NCBI GenBank assembly: GCA_000702685.1 | Contig: JNJD01000010.1 | Span: 62,001-126,000, forward strand | From: Lachnospiraceae bacterium AC2028 | Lineage (GTDB): Bacteria > Bacillota > Clostridia > Lachnospirales > Lachnospiraceae | Length of the DNA stretch: 64,000 nt | Reading direction: 5' to 3' | In this document: piece by piece, positions 1 to 8,828 of the stretch | Layout of the letters: each line of letters starts with the position of its first letter | Numbering within the stretch: position 1 is the first letter of the stretch | Notes under the pieces: model-generated | Told to the model about the DNA's origin: nothing | The model's input: the letters and a program-made list of their open reading frames with translations, nothing else | The model's database searches: none | Made by a program: the position numbers and the translations under genes

Positions 1-806
1 ACGTTCTCGAGAACGGCAATTACCGCAAGGCCACATTTGCTGATTATGCGAAGTTCGATAAGTTCTATATCATAACCGGAACCAAATACACCGGATGGCA
101 GACCATAAACGGTGCGACATATTTCTACGATTCCAACGGTAAGGCTGTGACAGGAACCCAGGTCATTCAGGGAGTCACCTATCAGTTCGGCTCTGACGGA
201 AAAATGACATCAACGTCGGGAATCCTCGGAATCGATGTTTCGAAGTGGCAGGGCAGCATCGACTGGAATGCGGTCAAGGCATCGGGTGTTGATTATGTCA
301 TCATAAGAGTCGGATACAGAGGATCGAGCGCCGGCGCACTCATCGATGATTCGAAATTCTCATCCAATATTCAGGGTGCGAAAGCAGCGGGCCTTAAGGT
401 CGGAGTTTACTTCGTAACCCAGGCGATTAACGATGTCGAAGCGGTTTACGAAGCATCAATGGTACTCGACAGAATAAAGGGCTATTCACTCGATCTTCCG
501 GTTTTTCTTGATGTAGAGGCAAGCGGCGGAAGAGGAGACACGATAGACAAGAACACCAGAACCGCGGTCATAATCGCTTTCTGTGAAACGATAAGAAGCG
601 CCGGATACACCGCGGGAATATATGCGAACAAGACATGGCTTACTTCCAGGATGGATGTTTCCAAGTTCGGAAATTACAAGATCTGGGTCGCGCATTATTC
701 ATCCGTCTGCGGATACACCGGCAGATACGATTACTGGCAGTACACCGAAAAAGGAACCGTGTCCGGAATAAACGGATACGTTGATATGGACCTCAGATAT
801 TCATGA
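1..806 (+). CDS. GH25 lysozyme-like cell-wall hydrolase (5' end outside window)
   Basis: The reading frame is open from the left edge, so the N-terminus is missing. The first ~60 visible residues contain an aromatic/glycine cell-wall-binding type repeat (GWQTINGATYFYDSNGKAV followed by a second, shorter unit), as in choline-binding or glucan-binding modules. The remainder is a complete GH25 muramidase domain: GIDVSKWQG at its start, LDVEASGG carrying the usual acidic catalytic pair, and the closing WQYTEKG and INGYVDMDL segments. GH25 enzymes cleave the beta-1,4 bond between MurNAc and GlcNAc in peptidoglycan. The protein is presumably secreted, but the signal peptide lies outside the window. 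It lies 54 bp upstream of rfbB, and a paralogous GH25 gene lies between rfbA and rfbC, which suggests wall remodelling tied to glycan attachment. The domain call is firm; the biological role is inferred. Confidence 0.9.
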   Translation, partial: VLENGNYRKATFADYAKFDKFYIITGTKYTGWQTINGATYFYDSNGKAVTGTQVIQGVTYQFGSDGKMTSTSGILGIDVSKWQGSIDWNAVKASGVDYVIIRVGYRGSSAGALIDDSKFSSNIQGAKAAGLKVGVYFVTQAINDVEAVYEASMVLDRIKGYSLDLPVFLDVEASGGRGDTIDKNTRTAVIIAFCETIRSAGYTAGIYANKTWLTSRMDVSKFGNYKIWVAHYSSVCGYTGRYDYWQYTEKGTVSGINGYVDMDLRYS

Positions 807-860
807 CGGGGTCTTCCCAAAATATAAATAACCTTGATCACACACAATAAGGAGAATGAA

Positions 861-1955
861 ATGAGAACTTATCTTGTAACAGGAGGAGCAGGCTTCATCG
901 GCTCAAACTACATCCACTACATGTTCAAAAAGTACGGAGACGATATCCGTATCATCAACGTGGATGTGCTCACATATGCGGGAAACCTTGAAAACCTCAA
1001 GGACATCGAAGGCAGGGACAATTACACCTTCGTAAAGGCCGACATCACCGATAAGGATGCCATCAGGAAGATTTTCGATGAGAACGATATCGACCGCGTT
1101 GTACACTTTGCGGCAGAGAGCCATGTAGACAGGAGCATCAAGGATCCCGAGACATTCATCCGTACCAACGTTCTCGGAACCGGCATCATGCTCGCTTGCG
1201 CAAGGGATGCATGGGAAAAAGAAGACGGAACCTATCCCGCAGACAAGAAATTCCTTCACGTTTCCACAGATGAGGTTTACGGGTCCCTTCCCGAGGATGA
1301 GAATGCTTTCTTTTACGAGACAACTCCTTACAGCCCTCACAGCCCTTACTCCGCAAGTAAGGCAAGCTCGGATATGCTTGTAAGGGCATATATGGATACA
1401 TATCACTTCCCCGCAAACATTACCAACTGCTCCAACAACTACGGCCCTTACCAGTTCCCCGAAAAGCTGATCCCTCTTATGATCAACAATGCTCTTAAGG
1501 GTGCTAAGCTTCCCGTTTACGGTGACGGCAAGAACGTCCGCGACTGGCTCTATGTCGAGGATCACGCCAAGGCCATCGATATGGTCCAGGAACAGGGAAG
1601 ATTATTTGAGACCTACAACATCGGCGGACACAATGAGAAGCAGAACATCGAGATCATCAAGACCATCCTTGAAGTATTGAGAGAAGAGCTTCCCGACTGT
1701 GATCCCAGAAGAGCACATATCAACGAAGATCTCATCACTTATGTCGAGGACAGAAAAGGCCACGACAGAAGATATGCCATCGCTCCCGACAAGATCAAGA
1801 AGGAGATCGGATGGGAACCCGAGACCATGTTCAAGGAAGGCATCAGAAAGACCATCAAGTGGTATTTCGAGAACCAGACCTGGATGGATGGCGTAACAAG
1901 CGGAGATTACCAGAAGTATTACGAGAACATGTACGGATCGAGGAAGGAGATCTGA
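861..1955 (+). CDS. rfbB: dTDP-glucose 4,6-dehydratase
   Basis: Extended SDR enzyme of 364 residues converting dTDP-glucose to dTDP-4-keto-6-deoxyglucose, the second step of the dTDP-L-rhamnose pathway. Visible marks are the NAD-binding [11 protein letters not shown] at the N-terminus, [14 protein letters not shown], the [10 protein letters not shown] catalytic Tyr-x3-Lys and [14 protein letters not shown], all typical of RfbB/RmlB. I chose the ATG at 861 because AAGGAG lies just upstream; an in-frame ATG nine codons earlier has no such site and would add a non-conserved tail. The stop is one base from the rfbA start, so the two genes are translationally close and surely cotranscribed. Length matches the family. 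Confidence 0.96.
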   Translation: MRTYLVTGGAGFIGSNYIHYMFKKYGDDIRIINVDVLTYAGNLENLKDIEGRDNYTFVKADITDKDAIRKIFDENDIDRVVHFAAESHVDRSIKDPETFIRTNVLGTGIMLACARDAWEKEDGTYPADKKFLHVSTDEVYGSLPEDENAFFYETTPYSPHSPYSASKASSDMLVRAYMDTYHFPANITNCSNNYGPYQFPEKLIPLMINNALKGAKLPVYGDGKNVRDWLYVEDHAKAIDMVQEQGRLFETYNIGGHNEKQNIEIIKTILEVLREELPDCDPRRAHINEDLITYVEDRKGHDRRYAIAPDKIKKEIGWEPETMFKEGIRKTIKWYFENQTWMDGVTSGDYQKYYENMYGSRKEI

Positions 1956-1956
1956 T

Positions 1957-2835
1957 ATGAAGGGAATCATACTTGCAGGCGGAAGCGGAACAAGGCTTTA
2001 TCCTCTTACCAAAGCTATTTCGAAACAGATCATGCCCGTTTATGACAAGCCCATGATCTATTATCCTCTTTCGACACTCATGCTCGCAGGCATCCGTGAA
2101 GTGCTCATCATCTCAACCCCCAGGGATCTTCCCGTATTCGAGGATCTCTTCGGAACAGGTGAGCAGCTCGGAATGAACTTCTCCTATGCGGTTCAGGAAA
2201 CTCCCAGAGGACTTGCCGATGCATTCATAGTCGGAAAAGAATTCATCGGAAACGATCCCGTTGCACTCGTGCTCGGAGACAACATTTTCTACGGACAGAG
2301 CTTTTCCAAGGTTCTCAAGTCTGCAGCAGAGCGTACCTCATCAGAACCCGGAGCAACGATCTTCGGATATTACGTAAGGGATCCCAGAGAGTACGGCGTT
2401 GTCGAATTTGATGAAAACGGCAAGGCAATCTCCATTGAGGAAAAGCCCGCAAATCCCAAGAGCAATTATGCTGTTCCCGGACTTTACTTTTATGACAATG
2501 ATGTCGTAAATATCGCAGCCAATGTTAAGCCCTCCGCAAGAGGCGAGATAGAGATAACCTCGGTCAACAACGAATATTTAAACAGGGGCAATCTCCATGT
2601 CGAGACACTCGGAAGAGGATTTGCATGGCTCGATACAGGCAACCACGACAGCCTTCTCGATGCTGCCGATTTCGTTGCGGCATTCCAGAAGCGTCAGGGA
2701 CTTTACATCTCCTGCATCGAGGAGATCGCATATAAGAGAGGCTTTATCGATAAGGACCAGCTCTTAAAGCTTTCCGAGCCCCTTATCAAGACCGCATACG
2801 GTCAGTATTTAAGAGAGGTGGCAAATGGACTCTAG
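1957..2835 (+). CDS. rfbA: Glucose-1-phosphate thymidylyltransferase
   Basis: Nucleotidyltransferase of 292 residues making dTDP-glucose from dTTP and glucose-1-phosphate, the first step of the rhamnose pathway. The N-terminal [11 protein letters not shown] signature, [25 protein letters not shown] and [17 protein letters not shown] are all characteristic of RfbA/RmlA. It is placed directly after rfbB with a good AAGGAGA site and overlaps the following GH25 gene by 11 bases. The substrate glucose-1-phosphate could come from the phosphohexomutase gene about 4 kb downstream. Length and all motifs are normal. Confidence 0.96.
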   Translation: MKGIILAGGSGTRLYPLTKAISKQIMPVYDKPMIYYPLSTLMLAGIREVLIISTPRDLPVFEDLFGTGEQLGMNFSYAVQETPRGLADAFIVGKEFIGNDPVALVLGDNIFYGQSFSKVLKSAAERTSSEPGATIFGYYVRDPREYGVVEFDENGKAISIEEKPANPKSNYAVPGLYFYDNDVVNIAANVKPSARGEIEITSVNNEYLNRGNLHVETLGRGFAWLDTGNHDSLLDAADFVAAFQKRQGLYISCIEEIAYKRGFIDKDQLLKLSEPLIKTAYGQYLREVANGL

Positions 2836-4108
2836 GTCCCGGATATTTACAATCCTGGGAAGTATGGGCGCAGTACTTCTTATAGTACTGATAGTTATTC
2901 TATGCACTTCGGATGGAAACAAGCCTGGACAGACTGCTGCGAATGTGAGCGGCAATACCGTGATACAGTCCCGGGCAAACCTTAATGCTTCATCCCCTCT
3001 TGAAGGAAATCTCATCGGAGATAACCCCAAGGGATTTATGACGGATCCGACATTCTTCGATCCCGAACACAGCGCGGCATTCGATGCCGCAATGGATCAG
3101 TCGGGCAATCTGTCGATAATGGTCACGAGCGTCGAGAAGGACTTAAGAGTTCTTGTGCTTGATATAAACGGCGAACTTGTGACGGGCGTTCCGTTCAATA
3201 TAAAGGTGATGGATGGAAATGACATTACTGTCACATACAGGGATCTTGATAAGGACGGCATTATCTATGCCGGAACGATTGATCCCGGTGATTACGATGT
3301 ATCGCTTGAACCTGTCGAGGGATACAGGGTTCCTCTTCACTCGACCAGAGTATCGGTCAAGGAAAAGGTTGAATACATTCCCATCGCGGATATCAGTGTT
3401 CTCATCAAGACCGAGGAAGAGATCAACGCGGCACTCGAAGATACGGCAAGCAAGGATGATGCGCTTGAAGATTCCGACAGGACCGAGATCGTAACTCTCC
3501 AGCCCGGCGGAAACGATCACAAGGCAGGCATAGATGTATCGAGCTGGCAGGGCGATATCGACTGGGACAAGGTCAGGGAATCCGGCATCGAGTTCGTCAT
3601 CGTAAGAGCAGGTTACAGAGGCTCCGTTACCGGTTCGATAGTCAGGGATAAATATTTTGATGCGAATGTATCGGGTGCACAGCAGGCGGGACTTCAGGTC
3701 GGAGTATATTTCGTGACGCAGGCTGTCAATGAAGCCGAAGCGGTCGAGGAAGCATCCGCGGTAATGGAGATGTGTGCTCCGTATAATCTTGAGCTTCCGA
3801 TCTACCTGGACGTCGAGGGTTCCAACGGAGGAAGAGGAGATCAGATAGATAAGGATACGAGGACGGCCGTATGTGAAGCGTTCTGCAGGACCCTGGAAAA
3901 TGCCGGTAAGTCGGGCGGAGTGTATGCATGCAGGTACTGGCTTGCCAATAATATAGATGCATCGAGACTCGACAGATATAATGTATGGCTTGCCGAGTAC
4001 AGGAGCGCTCCTTTATACAACGGTTACTATTCCATGTGGCAGTACACTTCGAAGGGCCATGTGGACGGAATAAACGGAAACGTCGATTTTGACATTCTAT
4101 ATTATTAA
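2825..4108 (+). CDS. Membrane-anchored GH25 lysozyme-like protein
   Basis: Protein of 427 residues. Residues ~8-28 form a single hydrophobic segment (signal anchor or uncleaved signal). A ~200-residue linker and beta-rich region follows, and a complete GH25 domain fills the last ~200 residues ([40 protein letters not shown]). The catalytic domain is a clear paralogue of the one at the left edge of the window, but the N-terminal part differs and lacks binding repeats. The start codon lies inside the end of rfbA in another frame, an 11-base overlap, so translation is probably coupled. A muramidase embedded between rfbA and rfbC is unusual; it may trim peptidoglycan at sites of polysaccharide attachment or belong to an envelope-assembly programme. 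The enzyme call is firm, the role is inference. Confidence 0.88.
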   Translation: MDSRSRIFTILGSMGAVLLIVLIVILCTSDGNKPGQTAANVSGNTVIQSRANLNASSPLEGNLIGDNPKGFMTDPTFFDPEHSAAFDAAMDQSGNLSIMVTSVEKDLRVLVLDINGELVTGVPFNIKVMDGNDITVTYRDLDKDGIIYAGTIDPGDYDVSLEPVEGYRVPLHSTRVSVKEKVEYIPIADISVLIKTEEEINAALEDTASKDDALEDSDRTEIVTLQPGGNDHKAGIDVSSWQGDIDWDKVRESGIEFVIVRAGYRGSVTGSIVRDKYFDANVSGAQQAGLQVGVYFVTQAVNEAEAVEEASAVMEMCAPYNLELPIYLDVEGSNGGRGDQIDKDTRTAVCEAFCRTLENAGKSGGVYACRYWLANNIDASRLDRYNVWLAEYRSAPLYNGYYSMWQYTSKGHVDGINGNVDFDILYY

Positions 4109-4152
4109 CAACCCGGCACAGCCGAAAAGAAAAAATTAACGAGGTTTTGAAA

Positions 4153-4707
4153 ATGGGACAGATCACAGTTGAAACTTGCGAGATCGAGGGACTTAAGGTA
4201 ATCACCCCCACAGTGCACGGCGATGCACGCGGATATTTCATGGAGACCTACAACTTTAATGATTTCAAGGAAGCGGGTATAGATACGGTATTTGTTCAGG
4301 ACAACCAGTCCGCTTCGAAAAAGGGCGTGCTCAGAGGCCTTCATTTCCAGATTAATCATCCTCAGGCCAAGCTCGTAAGAGTCATCAAGGGTGAAGTGTT
4401 TGACGTTGCCGTCGACCTCAGAAAGGGATCCGCAACATTCGGAAAGTGGCACGGCGTTCTTCTTTCCGAAGAAAATAAAAAGCAGTTCTTCGTCCCTAAA
4501 GGATTCGCACACGGATTTTTAGTCCTTTCCGACTATGCGGAATTCTGCTATAAGTGCAGTGATTTCTATACTCCCGGAGATGAGGGCGGCATTATGTACA
4601 ACGATCCCGATGTGGGAGTGGAGTGGCCCATCCCCGAAGGAATGGAGATCACACTTTCCGACCGTGATAAGATATGGCCTTCATATAAGGAGACTTTCGT
4701 AAAATAA
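4153..4707 (+). CDS. rfbC: dTDP-4-dehydrorhamnose 3,5-epimerase
   Basis: Cupin-fold epimerase of 184 residues acting on dTDP-4-keto-6-deoxyglucose at C3 and C5. It shows RGLHFQINHPQAK with the catalytic histidine, the KGEVFDVAVDLR strand, PKGFAHGF and the closing DPDVGVEWPIPEG segment, all RfbC/RmlC hallmarks. The ATG at 4153 is preceded by GAGG at a sensible distance; a TTG two codons earlier is possible but unneeded. The stop overlaps the start of the ABC permease by one base. The reductase that finishes L-rhamnose (RfbD) is not encoded anywhere in the window. A second, divergent RfbC-like gene occurs near 56 kb. Confidence 0.95.
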   Translation: MGQITVETCEIEGLKVITPTVHGDARGYFMETYNFNDFKEAGIDTVFVQDNQSASKKGVLRGLHFQINHPQAKLVRVIKGEVFDVAVDLRKGSATFGKWHGVLLSEENKKQFFVPKGFAHGFLVLSDYAEFCYKCSDFYTPGDEGGIMYNDPDVGVEWPIPEGMEITLSDRDKIWPSYKETFVK

Positions 4708-5702
4708 TGACCCCCGCAGCAATCAGGAAGAAAAAGATAATAATCCCTTCTCTTCTTGTCGTATTCTGTCTTCTTGCGGTATGCGTTGTTTTACATACCA
4801 ATCCCGCGGCGATAAAGAGTGACGAGATAATAAAAAAGAGCATCTCCGTTGCGGTAATTGTCATTTCCGCACTGTTCATAGTTTTTAAATATGACAAGAT
4901 CGTCACATTGCCCGTTGAGATATGGCAGAACAGAAGACTGATCTTAAAGCTTGCGGGCAACGATTTCAAGAGGCGTTATGCCGGCTCCTATATGGGAGTC
5001 ATCTGGGCATTTATCCAGCCCCTTGTCACCATTGGACTTTACTATTTCGTATTCGGAACCATCATGAAGGGGGCACGCTCGAGCGGCTCAGATGATGTTC
5101 CTTTTGTACTCTTCCTTACATGCGGAATGGTCCCCTGGTTCTTTTTCAGCGAAGCTCTTTCGACCGGAACGAGCGCACTTCTCGAATACAGCTACCTTGT
5201 CAAGAAGGTCGTATTCAAGATAAGCGTCCTTCCCATCATCAAAGTATTCGCGGCTCTCATCACCCATGTGTTCTTTGTCGTGCTTCTTATGGTGATGGCG
5301 GTCATCTGCGGATTCACGCCCAATATCCACTGGATACAGATCATCTACTATACCGGATGCACATTCGTACTGGCGCTCGGCATATGCTATACGACCTGTT
5401 CGCTCGTGGTCTTTGTGCGTGACCTCGGACAGCTGATCAATGTCATCCTTCAGGTTCTCGTATGGGCAACACCGATCATGTGGAATATCGATATGATCCA
5501 GAATCCCACACTGACTTCGGTCATTAAACTGAATCCCGTCATTTATATCGTTACCGGATACCGTGATGCAATCTACGGAGATACTTGGTTCTTCGAAAGA
5601 TTCTATTCGACAGTATATTTCTGGATAGCATGTGCGATGCTCTTCGGTATCGGTGCGATCATATACAAGAGATTAAAACCGCATTTTGCGGATGTTTTAT
5701 AA
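4707..5702 (+). CDS. wzm: Polysaccharide ABC exporter, permease (Wzm/TagG type)
   Basis: Membrane protein of 331 residues, the permease half of an ABC-2 type exporter moving undecaprenyl-linked polysaccharide across the membrane. The family core begins near residue 75 with LAGNDFKRRYAGSYMGVIWAF and contains six hydrophobic segments; PIMWNIDMI and LNPVIYIVTGYRDAIYG are typical of the Wzm/TagG family. Family members are usually about 260-280 residues, so the first ~70 residues, with two extra hydrophobic stretches, are an N-terminal extension. The start codon overlaps the rfbC stop (TAATG), and the ATPase gene follows after six bases, making the pair an obvious complex. Its cargo is likely the deoxysugar-containing glycan built by neighbouring genes. 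Confidence 0.92.
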   Translation: MTPAAIRKKKIIIPSLLVVFCLLAVCVVLHTNPAAIKSDEIIKKSISVAVIVISALFIVFKYDKIVTLPVEIWQNRRLILKLAGNDFKRRYAGSYMGVIWAFIQPLVTIGLYYFVFGTIMKGARSSGSDDVPFVLFLTCGMVPWFFFSEALSTGTSALLEYSYLVKKVVFKISVLPIIKVFAALITHVFFVVLLMVMAVICGFTPNIHWIQIIYYTGCTFVLALGICYTTCSLVVFVRDLGQLINVILQVLVWATPIMWNIDMIQNPTLTSVIKLNPVIYIVTGYRDAIYGDTWFFERFYSTVYFWIACAMLFGIGAIIYKRLKPHFADVL

Positions 5703-5708
5703 GGTGCC

Positions 5709-6932
5709 ATGTCTGAAGAATACGCAGTAAGCGCGACTAAAATAGAAAAAAGATACAAGCTTTACGAGCGCAACCGCGACCGTATGCTTGATGCACTCGG
5801 GCTTTCCGGCAGAAAGGAACGCTTCAAGTTTCACTATGCCCTTAAAGGTGTGGACTTTGAAGTTAAGAAGGGCGAGACTGTAGGTATCATCGGAACAAAC
5901 GGTTCGGGCAAGTCCACTCTTCTCAAGATCCTTACCGGAGTTCTCACACCCACATCCGGAGAGGTCAAGGTTAACGGAAGGATCTCCGCGCTCCTTGAAC
6001 TCGGAGCGGGCTTCAACATGGATTACAACGGCATCGAGAACATCTATCTCAACGGAACCATGATGGGATTTTCCAAGGAAGAGATAGACAAAAAGCTCGA
6101 TGATATCTTAGCTTTCGCTGATATCGGAGACTATGTGTACCAGCCCTGCAAGACCTATTCGAGCGGTATGTTCGTGCGTCTGGCATTCGCGGTATCAATC
6201 AACATAGATCCCGAGATACTTATAGTTGATGAAGCACTCAGCGTCGGCGACGTCTTTTTCCAGGCCAAGTGCTACAGGAAATTCGAGGATTTCAAAAAGA
6301 AAGGCAAGACGATACTTTTCGTAAGCCATGACCTCAGCAGCATTTCCAGATACTGCGACAGGGTATATCTTCTCAATAACGGTGAGATGATCGGAAACGG
6401 TTCTCCCAAGGAGATGATCGATAAATACAAGCAGATCCTTGCGGGCGGCGGACAGGCCAGGATCGTCGAGACGAATGAGAACGATGTTCTCGAATACGGA
6501 AACGGCAAAGCATACATTACCGAATATTCCATAATTGATGCTAACGGCACCAAGACCAATGCCGTTGAAAAGGGAAGTGATTACACCGTTAAAATGAAGG
6601 TGAGGATCGATGCGGATATCCGGGCACCCATCTTCGCATGCTCGGTCAAGAACGTCCGCGGCGTGGAGATAACCGGTACCAATACCCTTGTCAGTAAGAC
6701 CTTTGATGACAGTGTGAAAAAGGGCGATGAGATAGAGATCTCCTTTAAGCAGAGGATGATGCTGCAGGGCGGGGAATATCTGATCTCACTCGGAGTGACG
6801 GGATTCGAAAACGGAGAATTCACTGTCTACCACAGGCTTTACGACATCCTCAGCATCAATGTCATCTCGGATTCCGATACTGTCGGCTTCTTCGACAGTG
6901 ACTACAGGATAGAAGTAAGCAGAAAAAAGTGA
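5709..6932 (+). CDS. wzt: Polysaccharide ABC exporter, ATPase with C-terminal glycan-recognition domain (Wzt type)
   Basis: ATPase of 407 residues paired with the upstream permease. Residues ~1-240 are the nucleotide-binding domain: Walker A GTNGSGKST, the signature YSSGMFVRLAFA and Walker B ILIVDEALSVGD. From about residue 260 to the end is a beta-rich extension like the carbohydrate-binding domain of Wzt proteins that recognise a modified glycan terminus. Without that extension it would resemble TagH. AAGGTG precedes the ATG at close spacing. It ends the first cotranscribed group; 75 bases separate it from the next gene and contain no convincing terminator. Confidence 0.93.
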   Translation: MSEEYAVSATKIEKRYKLYERNRDRMLDALGLSGRKERFKFHYALKGVDFEVKKGETVGIIGTNGSGKSTLLKILTGVLTPTSGEVKVNGRISALLELGAGFNMDYNGIENIYLNGTMMGFSKEEIDKKLDDILAFADIGDYVYQPCKTYSSGMFVRLAFAVSINIDPEILIVDEALSVGDVFFQAKCYRKFEDFKKKGKTILFVSHDLSSISRYCDRVYLLNNGEMIGNGSPKEMIDKYKQILAGGGQARIVETNENDVLEYGNGKAYITEYSIIDANGTKTNAVEKGSDYTVKMKVRIDADIRAPIFACSVKNVRGVEITGTNTLVSKTFDDSVKKGDEIEISFKQRMMLQGGEYLISLGVTGFENGEFTVYHRLYDILSINVISDSDTVGFFDSDYRIEVSRKK

Positions 6933-7007
6933 TATTATTAAAGCAGTTTTAACGTCTCCCGGGGGGGATCCTTCGGGCAAAAAATATATTCATAAACGGA
7001 GGCGCAC

Positions 7008-8735
7008 ATGGGTTACAGGGAAGAGTTTGACAAGTGGCTTAGTGACGATTATTTTGACGAGGCTACCAAGAAGGAACTTCTTGCGATCAGAAATGATGAA
7101 AAGGAGATCGAAGACCGCTTCTACAGAGAGCTTGAATTCGGTACCGGAGGTCTCAGAGGCGTTATCGGTGCGGGAAGCAACCGTATGAACGTCTATACCG
7201 TAAGAAAGGCAACCCAGGGACTTGCCAATTACATCATAAAAGCAGGAACACAGTCCAAGGGCGTTGCGATCTCTTTTGACTGCAGACGCATGAGCCCCGA
7301 ATTTGCCGATGTTGCTGCTCTCTGCCTTGCGGCCAACGGCATCAAGGCTTACGTATTCGACGAACTCAGACCCACTCCCGAGCTTTCCTTCGCATTAAGG
7401 GAACTCGGATGCACAGCGGGTATCAATATCACCGCGAGCCACAATCCTCCCGAGTACAACGGATATAAGGTTTACTGGGAAGACGGCGCGCAGGTCACCC
7501 CTCCTCACGATACCGGTATCATCGGCGAGGTTTTTGCGATCAAGGAGTACAGCGATTGCAAGACCATGGACAAGGATGATGCTATCGAGAATGGCCTCTA
7601 TATCTCCATCGGAAAAGAGATCGATGACAAATATATGGTCGAGCTCAAGAAGCAGAGCCTTCATCCCGAGATAATCAAGGAAGTTGCGGGCGATATCAAG
7701 ATTGTCTACACTCCTTTCTGCGGAACCGGCAATAAGCCCGTAAGAAGGATACTTGAAGAGCTCGGATATAAGAATGTTTACGTTGTTCCCGAGCAGGTAG
7801 GACCCGATCCCGAGTTCACAACCCTTGCTTATCCCAATCCCGAAGATCCCAAGGCTTTCGAGCTTGCTCTTAAGTTGGCTAAGGAAAAGGATGCCGATAT
7901 CGTCCTTGCTACCGATCCCGATGCAGACCGTCTCGGCGTTTATGCGAAAGACAGCAAGACCGGCGAATATGTCGCATTTACCGGAAATATGTCCGGAATG
8001 CTGATCGCAGAGTACATCTTAAGGGAAAGAACCGCTCTCGGAACCATGCCTTCGAATCCCACCCTGGTAACCACCATCGTTACCACCAACATGACCTTCC
8101 CGATGACCAAGGCTTACGGCGTAAAGCTCATCGAGGTCCTCACCGGATTCAAGTACATCGGAGAGCAGATCAAGATCTTCGAGCAGAACGGAAATAAGGA
8201 CAATAATTATGTATTCGGTCTCGAGGAGTCCTATGGATGCCTCGTCGGAACCCACGCACGCGACAAGGATGCTATCGTTGCCGTAGAGATGCTCTGTGAG
8301 GTTGCTTCATGGCTCAAGAAGCAGGGCAAGACCCTCTGGGATTTCATGATCGAAGTTTACGAAAAGTACGGATATTTCAAGGAGACCCAGTTCACCCTTA
8401 CCATGAAGGGCGCTGAGGGCGCCGAGCAGATCGCCGCTCTCATGGATAAGCTCAGAAACAATCCTCCCAAGGCTTTCGGAGAGTTCGAAGTCCTTAAGTT
8501 CAGGGATTACAAGAAGGATGTAGTCATCGATATGAAGACGGGCGAGAAGGGAACCACAGGCCTTCCTTCATCCAACGTACTCTATTTTGACCTTCCCGAT
8601 GACAACTGGTGCTGTGTAAGACCTTCCGGAACCGAGCCCAAGATCAAGTTCTACATGGGCGTTAAGGGAACCAGCCTCGAGGATGCCGCTGCCAAGTCCG
8701 CAGCGCTCACCGAAGGAGTCAAGGCTTTCGCTTAA
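7008..8735 (+). CDS. Phosphoglucomutase/phosphomannomutase family protein
   Basis: Alpha-D-phosphohexomutase of 575 residues, interconverting hexose-6-phosphate and hexose-1-phosphate. The four expected regions are visible: active-site serine loop TASHNPPEYNGYK, metal loop DPDADRLG, sugar-binding GLEESYG and phosphate-binding RPSGTEPKIKFY. The length and the sequence around the serine fit the long PgcA-type phosphoglucomutases of Bacillota rather than GlmM (about 450 residues). GGAGG lies just before the ATG. It would supply glucose-1-phosphate to RfbA and UDP-glucose synthesis. A strong terminator follows directly, so this is the end of a transcription unit. Confidence 0.93.
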   Translation: MGYREEFDKWLSDDYFDEATKKELLAIRNDEKEIEDRFYRELEFGTGGLRGVIGAGSNRMNVYTVRKATQGLANYIIKAGTQSKGVAISFDCRRMSPEFADVAALCLAANGIKAYVFDELRPTPELSFALRELGCTAGINITASHNPPEYNGYKVYWEDGAQVTPPHDTGIIGEVFAIKEYSDCKTMDKDDAIENGLYISIGKEIDDKYMVELKKQSLHPEIIKEVAGDIKIVYTPFCGTGNKPVRRILEELGYKNVYVVPEQVGPDPEFTTLAYPNPEDPKAFELALKLAKEKDADIVLATDPDADRLGVYAKDSKTGEYVAFTGNMSGMLIAEYILRERTALGTMPSNPTLVTTIVTTNMTFPMTKAYGVKLIEVLTGFKYIGEQIKIFEQNGNKDNNYVFGLEESYGCLVGTHARDKDAIVAVEMLCEVASWLKKQGKTLWDFMIEVYEKYGYFKETQFTLTMKGAEGAEQIAALMDKLRNNPPKAFGEFEVLKFRDYKKDVVIDMKTGEKGTTGLPSSNVLYFDLPDDNWCCVRPSGTEPKIKFYMGVKGTSLEDAAAKSAALTEGVKAFA

Positions 8736-8747
8736 ACTATGATTTTT

Positions 8748-8821
8748 GGCCGCGGAGCCGTTATATATACCTTTTGGACTAATTCCAAAAGCTGTATATA
8801 ACGACTCCACGGCCTTCTTTT
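8748..8821 (+). terminator. Long intrinsic terminator after the phosphohexomutase gene
   Basis: Two arms beginning GGCCGCGGAG and ending CTCCACGGCC enclose an AT-rich upper stem (GTTATATATA against TGTATATAAC) and a further TTTTGG/CCAAAA pairing at the top, followed by TTCTTTTT. The stem is about 30 bp, unusually long. It ends only a few bases before the next start codon. Confidence 0.9.
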
Positions 8822-8828
8822 AACCGCT

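Noticed and set aside
6951-6978. CCCGGGGGGGATCCTTCGGG as a terminator after the ABC ATPase gene
   Set aside because: The stem is only four or five pairs with a large loop, and the following tract is A-rich, not T-rich on this strand.
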